64,000 nt of DNA, from contig CAVWBH010000004.1 in assembly GCA_963753195.1 (NCBI GenBank), positions 310,001 to 374,000 on the forward strand, given 5' to 3'. The stretch is from Palsa-504 sp963753195 (GTDB lineage: Bacteria > Actinomycetota > Actinomycetes > Streptosporangiales > Streptosporangiaceae). The notes beneath the pieces are model-generated. The model did not search any database, was not told where the DNA came from, and saw only the letters and a list, made by a program, of their open reading frames with translations. The position numbers and the translations under genes were made by a program. Shown here one piece after another: positions 25,830 through 33,251 of this stretch. The stretch's first letter is position 1. Each line of letters starts with the position of its first letter.

Positions 25830-26490
25830 CCAGGCCACGGCGTCTAGCCAGGCCACCGCGTCGGCCCGCCCCACCGCGCCGTCCGGGGTCACCGGGCCGG
25901 CCGCGACGCCTTCCGCGTCGCGCGCACCAGCGCTGGGCTGCCCGGCCGTCACGCCGCTGCCGAAGGTGTCGGGCCGGCAGGTCACGGCCGTGGGCGACTC
26001 GGTCATGGTCGCCTCAGCGACGGCGCTGGACGCAGCCATGCCCGGCATCTATATCAACGCGGAGGTCGGCCGCGCCATGATCAACGGGCTGGCGGTGATC
26101 CAGGACCTGGCCGCCAGCGGCGAGCTTCGCCACTACGTCGTGGTCGGGCTGGGCACCAACGGCCCGGTCAGCGCGGCCCAGATTCGGCAGTTGCGCCGTC
26201 TGATCGGATCGGGCCGGGATCTCGTCCTGGTCAACACCTACGGGCCGATGTCGTGGGAATCCTCGGTCAACAAGGTGCTGGATACGGCCGGACGGCACAC
26301 GGCCCACGTAAGCCTGGCCGACTGGCACGCGGCGATCGCGAGCCATACCAGCCTGCTCTGGCCGGATGGCATCCACCCGCAGCCGTCGGGCGCCAAGGTC
26401 TACGCCCGGGTGGTCCTCGCCGCCATCCAGGCCCAGCTGCCACACCCCTCGCCGTCAGCGTGCGGCCAGTACGGCAGAGTATCCCAGTGA
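25786..26490 (+). CDS. SGNH hydrolase-like domain, detached by frameshift from the acyltransferase
   Basis: The frame overlaps the end of the acyltransferase and has no ribosome site of its own. After the linker ASSQATASSQATASARPTAP come the SGNH blocks: block I VGDSVMVASA (nucleophile Ser), the Gly/Asn block VVVGLGTNGPVS, and block V DGIHPQPSGA with the Asp-x-x-His pair. This is the extracytoplasmic domain that finishes O-acetylation in OatA-like fusions. Catalytic residues are intact, so the lesion is recent, programmed, or a sequencing artefact. Confidence 0.75.
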   Translation: MPSLRPPRPPGQASSQATASSQATASARPTAPSGVTGPAATPSASRAPALGCPAVTPLPKVSGRQVTAVGDSVMVASATALDAAMPGIYINAEVGRAMINGLAVIQDLAASGELRHYVVVGLGTNGPVSAAQIRQLRRLIGSGRDLVLVNTYGPMSWESSVNKVLDTAGRHTAHVSLADWHAAIASHTSLLWPDGIHPQPSGAKVYARVVLAAIQAQLPHPSPSACGQYGRVSQ

Positions 26491-26552
26491 CGCCTGGCCG
26501 TGGTCCAGGCACCGTGGTCCGTTGACCCGCGCCGGCCCCGGCGGTCAGCATC

Positions 26553-26708
26553 ATGGTCATGGATTCGTTCACGGGGAAGCTGGCCGTGGTGACCGGCGGC
26601 GGCTCAGGCATGGGCCGGGAGCTCACCCGCCAGCTGGCCGCCCAGGGCTGCTCGGTCGCGGCCGAGCTTTTCGCCGGGCTGACCGGGACCGGGGAGCCCG
26701 CCAGCTGA
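26553..26708 (+). pseudogene. internally deleted SDR oxidoreductase
   Basis: 51 residues: DSFTGKLAVVTGGGSGMGRE, LTRQLAAQGCSVA is a perfect SDR N-terminus with the TGGGSGMG cofactor loop. It jumps straight to AELFAGLTGTGEPAS, a C-terminal-like tail. Roughly 200 residues including the catalytic Tyr/Lys are gone. Confidence 0.7.
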
Positions 26709-26753
26709 GCGGACTGGCTGCGGCAGTGCATGAGACCCTGCATTAGAGCTCAC

Positions 26754-28106
26754 TCACGAGGGAGCCATGTCCACGAAGCGGCTGTAATGGCCCTGGAACG
26801 CCACGGTCACGGTCGCGGTCGGGCCGTTCCGGTGCTTGGCCACGATCAGGTCCGCCTCGCCCGCCCGCGGCGATTCCGCCTCATAGTGGTCCTCGCGGTG
26901 CAGCAGGATGACGACGTCCGAGTCCTGCTCGATGCTGCCCGACTCGCGGAGGTCGGACAACAGGGGCTTCTTGTCCGTCCGCTGCTCGGGTCCGCGGTTG
27001 AGCTGGGACAGGGCGACGACGGGGACCTGGAGTTCCTTAGCCAGCAGCTTGAGTGAACGAGAGAGCTCGGAGACCTCCTGCTGGCGGTTCTCGACCCGCC
27101 GCGGGGAGGACATCAGCTGCAGATAGTCGACGATGACGAACTTCAGGTCGTGCCGCTGCTTCAGCCGGCGGCACTTGGCCCGGATCTCCATCATCGACAT
27201 GTTCGGCGAGTCGTCGATGAACAGCGGCGCGTCGGCCACCTCGCTCATCCGCCGGGCCAGCCGGGCCCAGTCGTCGTCGTTCATCTGGCCGGTGCGCATC
27301 GTCTGCAGGGAGACCCGCGACTCGGCCGACAGCAGCCGCATCGTGATCTCGTTACGCCCCATCTCCAGGCTGAACAGCACCGTGGTCATGCCGTTCCTGA
27401 TGGCGGCGGCCCGGGCGAAATCCAGCGCCAGGGTGGACTTACCCATGGCGGGACGAGCGGCGATGACGATCATCTGGCTCGGGTGCAGGCCGTTGGTGAG
27501 GGCGTCCAGGTCGGAAAAGCCGGTCGGGACGCCGGTCAGCATCCCGCTGCGGCTGCCGATCGCCTCGATCTCGTCCAGCGCGCCGGGCATGATCTCCGAC
27601 AGCGATGCGTAGTCCTCACTCGTCCGGCGCTCGGTAACCGCGTAAACCTCGGCCTGGGCCCGGTCCACGAGGTCGTCGGCGTCGGCGTCCCCCGCGTAGC
27701 CGAACTGCACGATCCTGGTGCCGGCCTCGACCAGGCGGCGCAGCACCGCCCGCTCGCGGACAATGCGCGCGTAGTAGCCGGCGTTAGCCGCCGTCGGCAC
27801 CGAGGCGATCAGCGTGTGCAGGTACGGGCCGCCGCCGACCCGGGCGATCTCACCTCGGCGGGTGAGCTCGTTGGCCACGGTGATGGCGTCGGCTGGCTCA
27901 CCCCGGCCGTACAGGTCGAGGATCGCCTCGTGGATCAGCTGATGGGCCGGACGGTAGTGGTCGGCCGGGTGGATCACCTCGATCACATCGGAGATGGCAT
28001 CCTTCGACAGCAGCATCCCGCCCAGGACGCACTGCTCCGCCGCCACGTCGTGCGGCGGAGTGCGCTCGAAGTCGTCATTCCTCGGAGCGATCTCGGCAAC
28101 ACTCAC
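26754..28106 (-). CDS. dnaB: replicative DNA helicase
   Basis: 450 residues, hexameric 5'-3' helicase of the replication fork. The N-terminal DnaB domain begins TPPHDVAAEQCVLGGMLLS. The RecA-like domain has Walker A ARPAMGKSTLALDFAR (about 219-234), FSLEMGRNEI, Walker B region FVIVDYLQLM, and the arginine-finger area KHRNGPTATV. No intein interrupts it, although actinobacterial dnaB genes often carry one at the P-loop. It lies downstream of rplI on the same strand, with a 600-nt gap holding DnaA-box-like sequences and one opposite-strand small gene. Confidence 0.97.
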   Translation of the reverse strand: MSVAEIAPRNDDFERTPPHDVAAEQCVLGGMLLSKDAISDVIEVIHPADHYRPAHQLIHEAILDLYGRGEPADAITVANELTRRGEIARVGGGPYLHTLIASVPTAANAGYYARIVRERAVLRRLVEAGTRIVQFGYAGDADADDLVDRAQAEVYAVTERRTSEDYASLSEIMPGALDEIEAIGSRSGMLTGVPTGFSDLDALTNGLHPSQMIVIAARPAMGKSTLALDFARAAAIRNGMTTVLFSLEMGRNEITMRLLSAESRVSLQTMRTGQMNDDDWARLARRMSEVADAPLFIDDSPNMSMMEIRAKCRRLKQRHDLKFVIVDYLQLMSSPRRVENRQQEVSELSRSLKLLAKELQVPVVALSQLNRGPEQRTDKKPLLSDLRESGSIEQDSDVVILLHREDHYEAESPRAGEADLIVAKHRNGPTATVTVAFQGHYSRFVDMAPS

Positions 28107-28237
28107 CTAGCCTCCTCCCCCGCATGGGTAAACGCGCGGCGAACGCACTGCTGCTCTCGCCCGAGTCCGTTGTAACCGATGGCTCTGACATTCTCGCGAG
28201 CAGCCGGGCCGAGCACCAGCCGCCCGGTGGACGACGG

Positions 28238-28417
28238 TGTGGACAAGGTGTGCAGACACGCCGGTCACGTTGTGCGCAGGCTGGGGAAATAGTTGTGGAG
28301 ACGGCGGAAGGAAAGGTCGGCCCGCGCCTGCTACCTGCATGAATGCGGTCCACTGGGTGTGCGGAAGAAAAACTCGGCCCGCAATTTCCGGCCGGCGATC
28401 CACAACTGCTATCCACA
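28238..28417. promoter_or_regulatory. cluster of DnaA-box-like 9-mers upstream of dnaB
   Basis: TGTGGACAA (28238-28246, exact match to the high-GC DnaA box complement), TGTGGAGAC (28294), CGATCCACA (28396) and CTATCCACA (28409, one mismatch) lie between dnaB and the gene at 28493. They suggest DnaA-linked control of dnaB or an accessory DnaA-binding locus. The rest of 28107-28492 shows no gene. Confidence 0.45.
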
Positions 28418-28492
28418 GCCGCGCGGCCGCGGACGGTGGAGGCCAGCTTGGCGGAAGCGCCCGCACGGAAGCCGGCGGGCTGCTAACCTTCG

Positions 28493-28681
28493 ATGGTGTG
28501 TTCGATCGAAGAGGCGGCGTTCAGGCGCGTGGCAGCGGCCATCGACCAGCTGGAGGCCGATCGCGCCAGCGTGGCGCCGGCCGACCTGGAGGCACGCGTC
28601 GCCGCCGTCTGGTCGATGGTGAGCGAGATCCACCCGGAACTCGCCAGGCTGGCGTCCGGCTACGACAAGCCCCGCCTATAA
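28493..28681 (+). CDS. small conserved-looking hypothetical protein
   Basis: 62 residues, ATG start. The sequence is a helical hairpin type (EEAAFRRVAAAIDQLEADRA, DLEARVAAVWSMVSEIHP) without Cys or membrane features. Small proteins of this shape occur between rplI and dnaB in other actinomycetes. Function unknown. Confidence 0.6.
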   Translation: MVCSIEEAAFRRVAAAIDQLEADRASVAPADLEARVAAVWSMVSEIHPELARLASGYDKPRL

Positions 28682-28709
28682 CAAGCCCGCCTATGGCAAG
28701 CCCAGCTGA

Positions 28710-29171
28710 CTAGCTGGCGACGATCTCGATGTCCACGGGCGCGCTGACCTCAGGGTGCAGCCGGACCCGGACCTGGTGCTCGCCGACGGTCTTGATCGGG
28801 TCGCGGACCTCGATCCGGCGCCGGTCGAGTTCGGGGCCGCCGGCCTCGCGCACGGCCGCGGCGATGTCGGCGGGCCCGACCGAGCCGAACAGCCGGCCGC
28901 TGCCGCCCGCACGCCGCCGCATCAGCACGCGCAGTCCCTCGAGCTGGCCGGCGACGGCCTTGGCGTCCTCCACGCCGCGGATCTCCCGGGCCGACCGGGC
29001 TCGCTTGATCAGCTCGATCTGCTTCTCCGCGCCGCGGGTCCAGGGCATCGCGAAGCCGCGGGGAATCAGGTAGTTGCGCCCGTAGCCGCCGGCCACGTCC
29101 ACCACGTCACCGGGCGTGCCGAGGCCGCTCACCTCCTGGGTGAGGATGAGCTTCATAGGTGTACGACTCAT
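28710..29171 (-). CDS. rplI: 50S ribosomal protein bL9
   Basis: Primary 23S rRNA-binding protein of the large subunit. The N-terminal domain MKLILTQEVSGLGTPGDVV with VAGGYGRNYLIPRGFA is diagnostic; the central helix and C-terminal domain (LFGSVGPADIAAAV, VRVRLHPEVSAPVDIEIV) complete it. Start is either 29171 (MSRTPMKL, preceded by GAGCAG) or 29156 (the usual MKLIL). Last gene of the rpsF-ssb-rpsR-rplI cluster, 20 nt after rpsR. Confidence 0.95.
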   Translation of the reverse strand: MSRTPMKLILTQEVSGLGTPGDVVDVAGGYGRNYLIPRGFAMPWTRGAEKQIELIKRARSAREIRGVEDAKAVAGQLEGLRVLMRRRAGGSGRLFGSVGPADIAAAVREAGGPELDRRRIEVRDPIKTVGEHQVRVRLHPEVSAPVDIEIVAS

Positions 29172-29190
29172 CTGCTCTGCCTGACCTCTC

Positions 29191-29427
29191 TCAGCGCGCC
29201 GTGCTCGTGTACGGCAGCAGGGCCATCTCGCGGGCGTTCTTGATCGCGGTCGCGACGTCCCGCTGGTGGCGCGTGCAGTTTCCCGTCACCCGCCGGGCGC
29301 GGATCTTCCCGCGGTCCGAGATGTACTTGCGAAGCAGGCCCGTGTCCTTGTAGTCGACGTATACGAGCCGCTCCTGGCAGAACGAGCAGACCTTCTTCTT
29401 GGGCTTGCGCAGTGGTGGCTTGGCCAT
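29191..29427 (-). CDS. rpsR: 30S ribosomal protein bS18, zinc-ligand (C+) form
   Basis: 78 residues from the second of two adjacent ATG codons, seven bases after AAAGGAG. Binds the 16S platform next to bS6. KVCSFCQERLVYVDYKDTGLL and GNCTRHQRDVATAIKNAREM are the family signature. The CxxC pair and a further Cys in GNCTRH mark the zinc-binding version; many actinomycetes also hold a Cys-free copy controlled by Zur elsewhere. Confidence 0.95.
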   Translation of the reverse strand: MAKPPLRKPKKKVCSFCQERLVYVDYKDTGLLRKYISDRGKIRARRVTGNCTRHQRDVATAIKNAREMALLPYTSTAR

Positions 29428-29503
29428 CATGGTGCTCCTTTGCAGAGCCCCGCCTCCGGCGGGGATGGTGTGGTTCTGATAAGGGACGGCGGATGGCGCC
29501 GTC

Positions 29504-30031
29504 CTAGAAGGGCGGCTCGTCGGAATAGCCGCCGCCGGCTCCGTCGCTCGCCCACGGGTCGGCCTCCGCGCCGCCCTGGCCGCCGCCTGACCGGCCGCCG
29601 CCCTGGCCACGCTGACCGCCCTGGCCGCCCTGGCTGCCGCTGTAGCCGCCGTCCCCGCCGGAGCGGGCCACCCGGTTGACCTTGGCCGAGGCATTCCGCA
29701 GCGAGGGGCCGACGTCATCGACCTCGACCTCGTACACGGTCCGCTTCTCGCCTTCCTTGGTCTCATACGACCGCTGCCGCAGCCGGCCCGACACGATCAC
29801 CCGCATCCCCCGGGTCAGCGACTCGGCCACGTTCTCCGCGGCCTGCCGCCACACGTTGCAGGTCAGGAACAGGCTGTCCCCGTCCTTCCAGTCGCCGGTG
29901 GCGTTGTCCCGGAACCGTGGCGTGGAGGCCACCCGGAACCGCGCTACCGGCTGCCCGGCCGGGGTGAACCGGAGTTCCGGGTCTTCCACGAGGTTCCCCG
30001 CGATCGTGATCTGGGTGTCGCCTGCTGCCAT
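29504..30031 (-). CDS. ssb: single-stranded DNA-binding protein
   Basis: 175 residues. The OB fold runs from TQITIAGNLVEDPELRFTPA to about residue 115, with ARFRVASTPRF, LFLTCNVWRQAAENVAESL and MRVIVSGRLRQRSYETKEG. A Gly/Gln-rich disordered linker follows, and the acidic tip DEPPF recruits partner proteins. It covers single-stranded DNA at the fork. It lies between rpsF and rpsR, the normal order. Confidence 0.96.
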   Translation of the reverse strand: MAAGDTQITIAGNLVEDPELRFTPAGQPVARFRVASTPRFRDNATGDWKDGDSLFLTCNVWRQAAENVAESLTRGMRVIVSGRLRQRSYETKEGEKRTVYEVEVDDVGPSLRNASAKVNRVARSGGDGGYSGSQGGQGGQRGQGGGRSGGGQGGAEADPWASDGAGGGYSDEPPF

Positions 30032-30104
30032 GGGGGTACTCCGGATCTGACGAATTGCCTGCTATGAGAACACTGCTATGGGAACGGGTGAGGGAGCGCC
30101 GCGA

Positions 30105-30398
30105 TCAGTGGTGATGCTCGGGCCGCATGACCTTGGTCCGCAGCACGGCCTCGTTCAGGTTGAGCTGGCGGTCGAGCTCGGTCACGGTGCCGGGCTCAGC
30201 GGTCAGGTCCACGACCGCGTAGATGCCCTCTGACTTCTTCTCGATCTGGTAGGCCAGGCGGCGCTTGCCCCAGATATCCACCTTGTCCACGTTGCCGCCG
30301 CGGCCGGTGACGACCGTGAGGAACTGGTCGAGGGACGGCTGGACGGTCCGCTCCTCGAGGTTGGGGTCGAGGATGATCATTATCTCGTAGTGGCGCAT
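30105..30398 (-). CDS. rpsF: 30S ribosomal protein bS6
   Basis: 97 residues with MRHYEIMIILDPNLEERTVQ and VDIWGKRRLAYQIEKKSEGI, the family fold that pairs with bS18 on the platform. First gene of the cluster. The roughly 260-nt spacer to the divergent membrane protein gene must contain its promoter. Confidence 0.96.
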   Translation of the reverse strand: MRHYEIMIILDPNLEERTVQPSLDQFLTVVTGRGGNVDKVDIWGKRRLAYQIEKKSEGIYAVVDLTAEPGTVTELDRQLNLNEAVLRTKVMRPEHHH

Positions 30399-30661
30399 AA
30401 GCGTCGCACCCTCCTCTGGACTGATGCGGCCACGGTCTTTCCGTGGCAGGAGGTGTCGCGGGTCGCAGCCGACGGTGGCGTCGGCCGGGTGGCCCGCAGC
30501 GGCGTCAGTCTACCAATACCGGCCGGCCTGGCGTGACCAGACAGCCAGCCAGCCGAGGCATCATGTTGGCCACAGCCCTGGATTCCAGGCTCGTAACCCG
30601 GGGAAGATTGTCACATAGCGCATGCTGCCAAAGTGATGGCGATAGCCAGGAGGTGGTCATC

Positions 30662-30988
30662 GTGGCCGGCACGGTCCAGAACGGCTCGCGTCAGAACATC
30701 CTGAACTCAGACGGGCGGCCGCACCCGCTCGAGAACATCCTGACCGTTTTCACGCTGCTGACCGGCCTGGTCTCCTTCGTGCTCGGCATGATCATACGGA
30801 ACGTATCGGGGACCGGGTCCGCGGTGATCATCATCGCCACCGCCACCGGGCTGGCCTCGGTGCTGGTGGGACTGTACGTGCAGATGGTCTCGGCCACCCG
30901 CGAGCAGCGCATTCTCATCGTGACCGGAATGATCGCGGGCTTCGTCGGGCTGGCGCTCGGCCTGTCCAAGGGCGGCTTCCTCGCGTAG
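30662..30988 (+). CDS. small membrane protein, hypothetical
   Basis: GTG at 30662, eight bases after a perfect AGGAGG, decides the start over longer upstream frames. 108 residues: a hydrophilic leader AGTVQNGSRQNILNSDGRPH, then three or four spans (VFTLLTGLVSFVLGMII, AVIIIATATGLASVLVGLYV, ILIVTGMIAGFVGLALGLS). Resembles small actinobacterial membrane proteins of unknown role next to rpsF. Confidence 0.8.
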   Translation: MAGTVQNGSRQNILNSDGRPHPLENILTVFTLLTGLVSFVLGMIIRNVSGTGSAVIIIATATGLASVLVGLYVQMVSATREQRILIVTGMIAGFVGLALGLSKGGFLA

Positions 30989-31043
30989 GGCGGGGCCGGC
31001 CGCCGGGCGGGGGCGACCTGGCCCCCCCCGATAGGCTCGGTGC

Positions 31044-31868
31044 ATGCCGCGCATCGGAGCCCACTTCCACGTCGATAACCCGCTCGCCGAGGCGACCGCC
31101 CTCGGGGCGGACGCGGTCCAGTTCTTCCTCGGTGACCCGCAGGGCTGGAAAGGGCCGGTGATACCCGGCGGCGACGCCGGCGCCGTGAAGTCCGCCTACG
31201 CCGCGGCCGGGGTGGACATCTATATCCACGCGCCGTACGTCATCAACGTGGCCACGAGCAACAACCGGATCCGGATCCCGAGCCGCAAGCTGCTCGGCCA
31301 GCAGCTCAGCGCGGCCGCGTCGATCGGGGCCAAGGGGCTGATCGTGCACGGCGGCCACGTCACCGCGGGCACCGATTTCGCGGACGGCCTGGAGAACTGG
31401 CGCAAGGCGGTGGAGCGCATCGAGCGGCCGCTGCCGATGCTGATCGAGAACACCGCGGGCGGCGAGGGGGCCATGGCACGGTCGCTGGACGCGATCGGCA
31501 GGCTGTGGGACGCGGTGACCGGGGCCGCCGGGGACGCCGGCGGCGACGTCGGGTTCTGCCTGGACACCTGCCACGCCAACTCGGCCGGCCTCGAGCTCGG
31601 CGAGGCGGTCGACCGGATCAAGGCGATCACCGGCCGGATCGACCTGGTGCACTGCAACAACTCACGCGACGAGTTCGGCTCGGGCCGGGACCGGCACGCC
31701 AACATCGCCGCGGGGACGATCGACCCGGCGCTGCTGCTCGGCGTGGTGCGCGCGGCCGGCGCGACCGCCATCTGCGAGACGCCTGCCGAGGACGGCGGGC
31801 TGGCCGCCGACGTCAGCTGGCTGCAGGAGCAACTGCGCGCCGCAACGCAGCACCGAGCCGGAGCCTGA
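31044..31868 (+). CDS. nfo: deoxyribonuclease IV / AP endonuclease
   Basis: 274 residues, TIM-barrel zinc enzyme that cuts at abasic sites in base-excision repair. Metal-ligand motifs are visible: IGAHFHVD near the start, IYIHAPYVINVA, LIVHGGHVT, LIENTAGGEGAM, FCLDTCHANSAG, DLVHCNNSRDEFGSGRDRHAN, and the final CETPAE. Length fits the family (about 280). Its last 56 nt overlap the 3' end of the convergent GT87 gene. Confidence 0.92.
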   Translation: MPRIGAHFHVDNPLAEATALGADAVQFFLGDPQGWKGPVIPGGDAGAVKSAYAAAGVDIYIHAPYVINVATSNNRIRIPSRKLLGQQLSAAASIGAKGLIVHGGHVTAGTDFADGLENWRKAVERIERPLPMLIENTAGGEGAMARSLDAIGRLWDAVTGAAGDAGGDVGFCLDTCHANSAGLELGEAVDRIKAITGRIDLVHCNNSRDEFGSGRDRHANIAAGTIDPALLLGVVRAAGATAICETPAEDGGLAADVSWLQEQLRAATQHRAGA

Positions 31869-33219
31869 CCCGGTCCGGGGCCTGATCCAGGACCCCGCCG
31901 GCCGGGTCATCGAGGCCGCGGGCACGCACCACATCCCGTTCGGGAAAAAGGATGTCCCGCACCACGTAGGCGGCGAGCAGGCCTACGGTGAGGAGCCTGG
32001 CCACCAGCGCGGCGAAGTACCAGCCTGCGCTGATGCCCTGGTAGCCGGATACGGGCTGGCCCGGGCCGACGGTGACGACGATGAGGTAGCCCCAGATGCC
32101 GAAGAAGTACCAGACCTCGGCGAGCTGCCACAGGACGTAGGGCCACCAGCGCGGCCGGGCCAGCACCGCCAGCGGCACCAGCCAGATGACGTACTGCGGT
32201 GACCAGACCTTGTTCGTGATCAGGAACGCGGCCAGCAGCAGGAAGCACAGCTGCGGCAGCCGGGGCCGGCGCGGCGCGGCCAGGGCGAGCAGGGCGATCG
32301 CGGCGCAGGCGACGATCATGGCCGCGGCGGACATCTTGTTGAGCGTGCTGAGCTGGTAATTCCCGAGCTTGGGCACGCCGTAGTACTCGAACAGGTACCA
32401 GATCGAGCCCCAGTCGGCGCCCCGATGCTGGCTGAACACGTAGAAGGTGGCCCACCCGGACGGGGCGGCGATCAGGACCGGCAGGTTGACCGCCAGCCAG
32501 GCCGCCGCGGCGGCGGCGGCGGTCCTCGCGAAGTCCTTCAGGCGGCCGGCCCGCAGGCACAGCAGGAAGAGCGCGCCGAGGACCACCAGCGGATAGAACT
32601 TGGTCGCGATGCCCAGGCCCAGAAAAACGCCCGCCCACACGCCGCGCCGCGCCGCCCAGGCCGCCATGCCCAGCGCGGTCAGCGCGAACGCGATCAGGTC
32701 CCAGTTGATGAACGCGGACAGGATCAGCGCCGGGGACAAGGCGACCATCAGCCCCTGCCAGCGGCCGTCCGGGCCGGCCGCGCGGGCCGTCGCGATCACC
32801 CCCGCCACCGCGCACACCGCGAGCAGGGCCACGGTGACGTCGAAGAACTCCCGGCCCCTGATCACCCCCTCGACGCCGTGGACCAGCCAGGCCGCGGCCT
32901 GCATCGCGCCGCCGATCAGGACCGGGTACTCCACCGGGTGCCCGGTGTAGGGGACCTTCCCGGCCGACAGGCCTTCGGTGTAATACAGCGGGTAGATGTC
33001 GGTGTAGCAGGCGTCCTGGTACTGCTGGATGCCGTTGTTCCAGGCTCCTGAGCGGCACGGCACCTTCTCGGCGAAGGCCAGCACCATGGCCAGCACGGAG
33101 GCGGCGAGCAGCACGCCGGTGCCGCCGAGGATCACCGCGAGCGCCGGGCGGTCCCGCGACGCCCAGTTCACCTCGTGGTGATCACCGGGCGGGGCCGTGC
33201 CCTGTCGGGCGTCTTCCAC
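31813..33219 (-). CDS. GT87 (DUF2029) family membrane glycosyltransferase
   Basis: 468 residues with about ten membrane spans. GT87 enzymes such as mycobacterial PimE use polyprenyl-phosphate mannose outside the membrane. After span 1 the loop contains YTDIYPLYYTEGL and GHPVEYPVLIG, with the acidic residues expected in the catalytic loop. A central block ATKFYPLVVLGALFLLCL and WSPQYVIWLVPLAVLA are also characteristic. It is the second gene of a pair after the penicillin-binding protein (32 nt gap), which suggests a cell-wall or lipoglycan task. Confidence 0.88.
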   Translation of the reverse strand: MEDARQGTAPPGDHHEVNWASRDRPALAVILGGTGVLLAASVLAMVLAFAEKVPCRSGAWNNGIQQYQDACYTDIYPLYYTEGLSAGKVPYTGHPVEYPVLIGGAMQAAAWLVHGVEGVIRGREFFDVTVALLAVCAVAGVIATARAAGPDGRWQGLMVALSPALILSAFINWDLIAFALTALGMAAWAARRGVWAGVFLGLGIATKFYPLVVLGALFLLCLRAGRLKDFARTAAAAAAAWLAVNLPVLIAAPSGWATFYVFSQHRGADWGSIWYLFEYYGVPKLGNYQLSTLNKMSAAAMIVACAAIALLALAAPRRPRLPQLCFLLLAAFLITNKVWSPQYVIWLVPLAVLARPRWWPYVLWQLAEVWYFFGIWGYLIVVTVGPGQPVSGYQGISAGWYFAALVARLLTVGLLAAYVVRDILFPERDVVRARGLDDPAGGVLDQAPDRVRLRLGAALRRAVAPAAS

Positions 33220-33251
33220 TGTCCTATCTAACCGCGCTGAGCGACCAGGTG

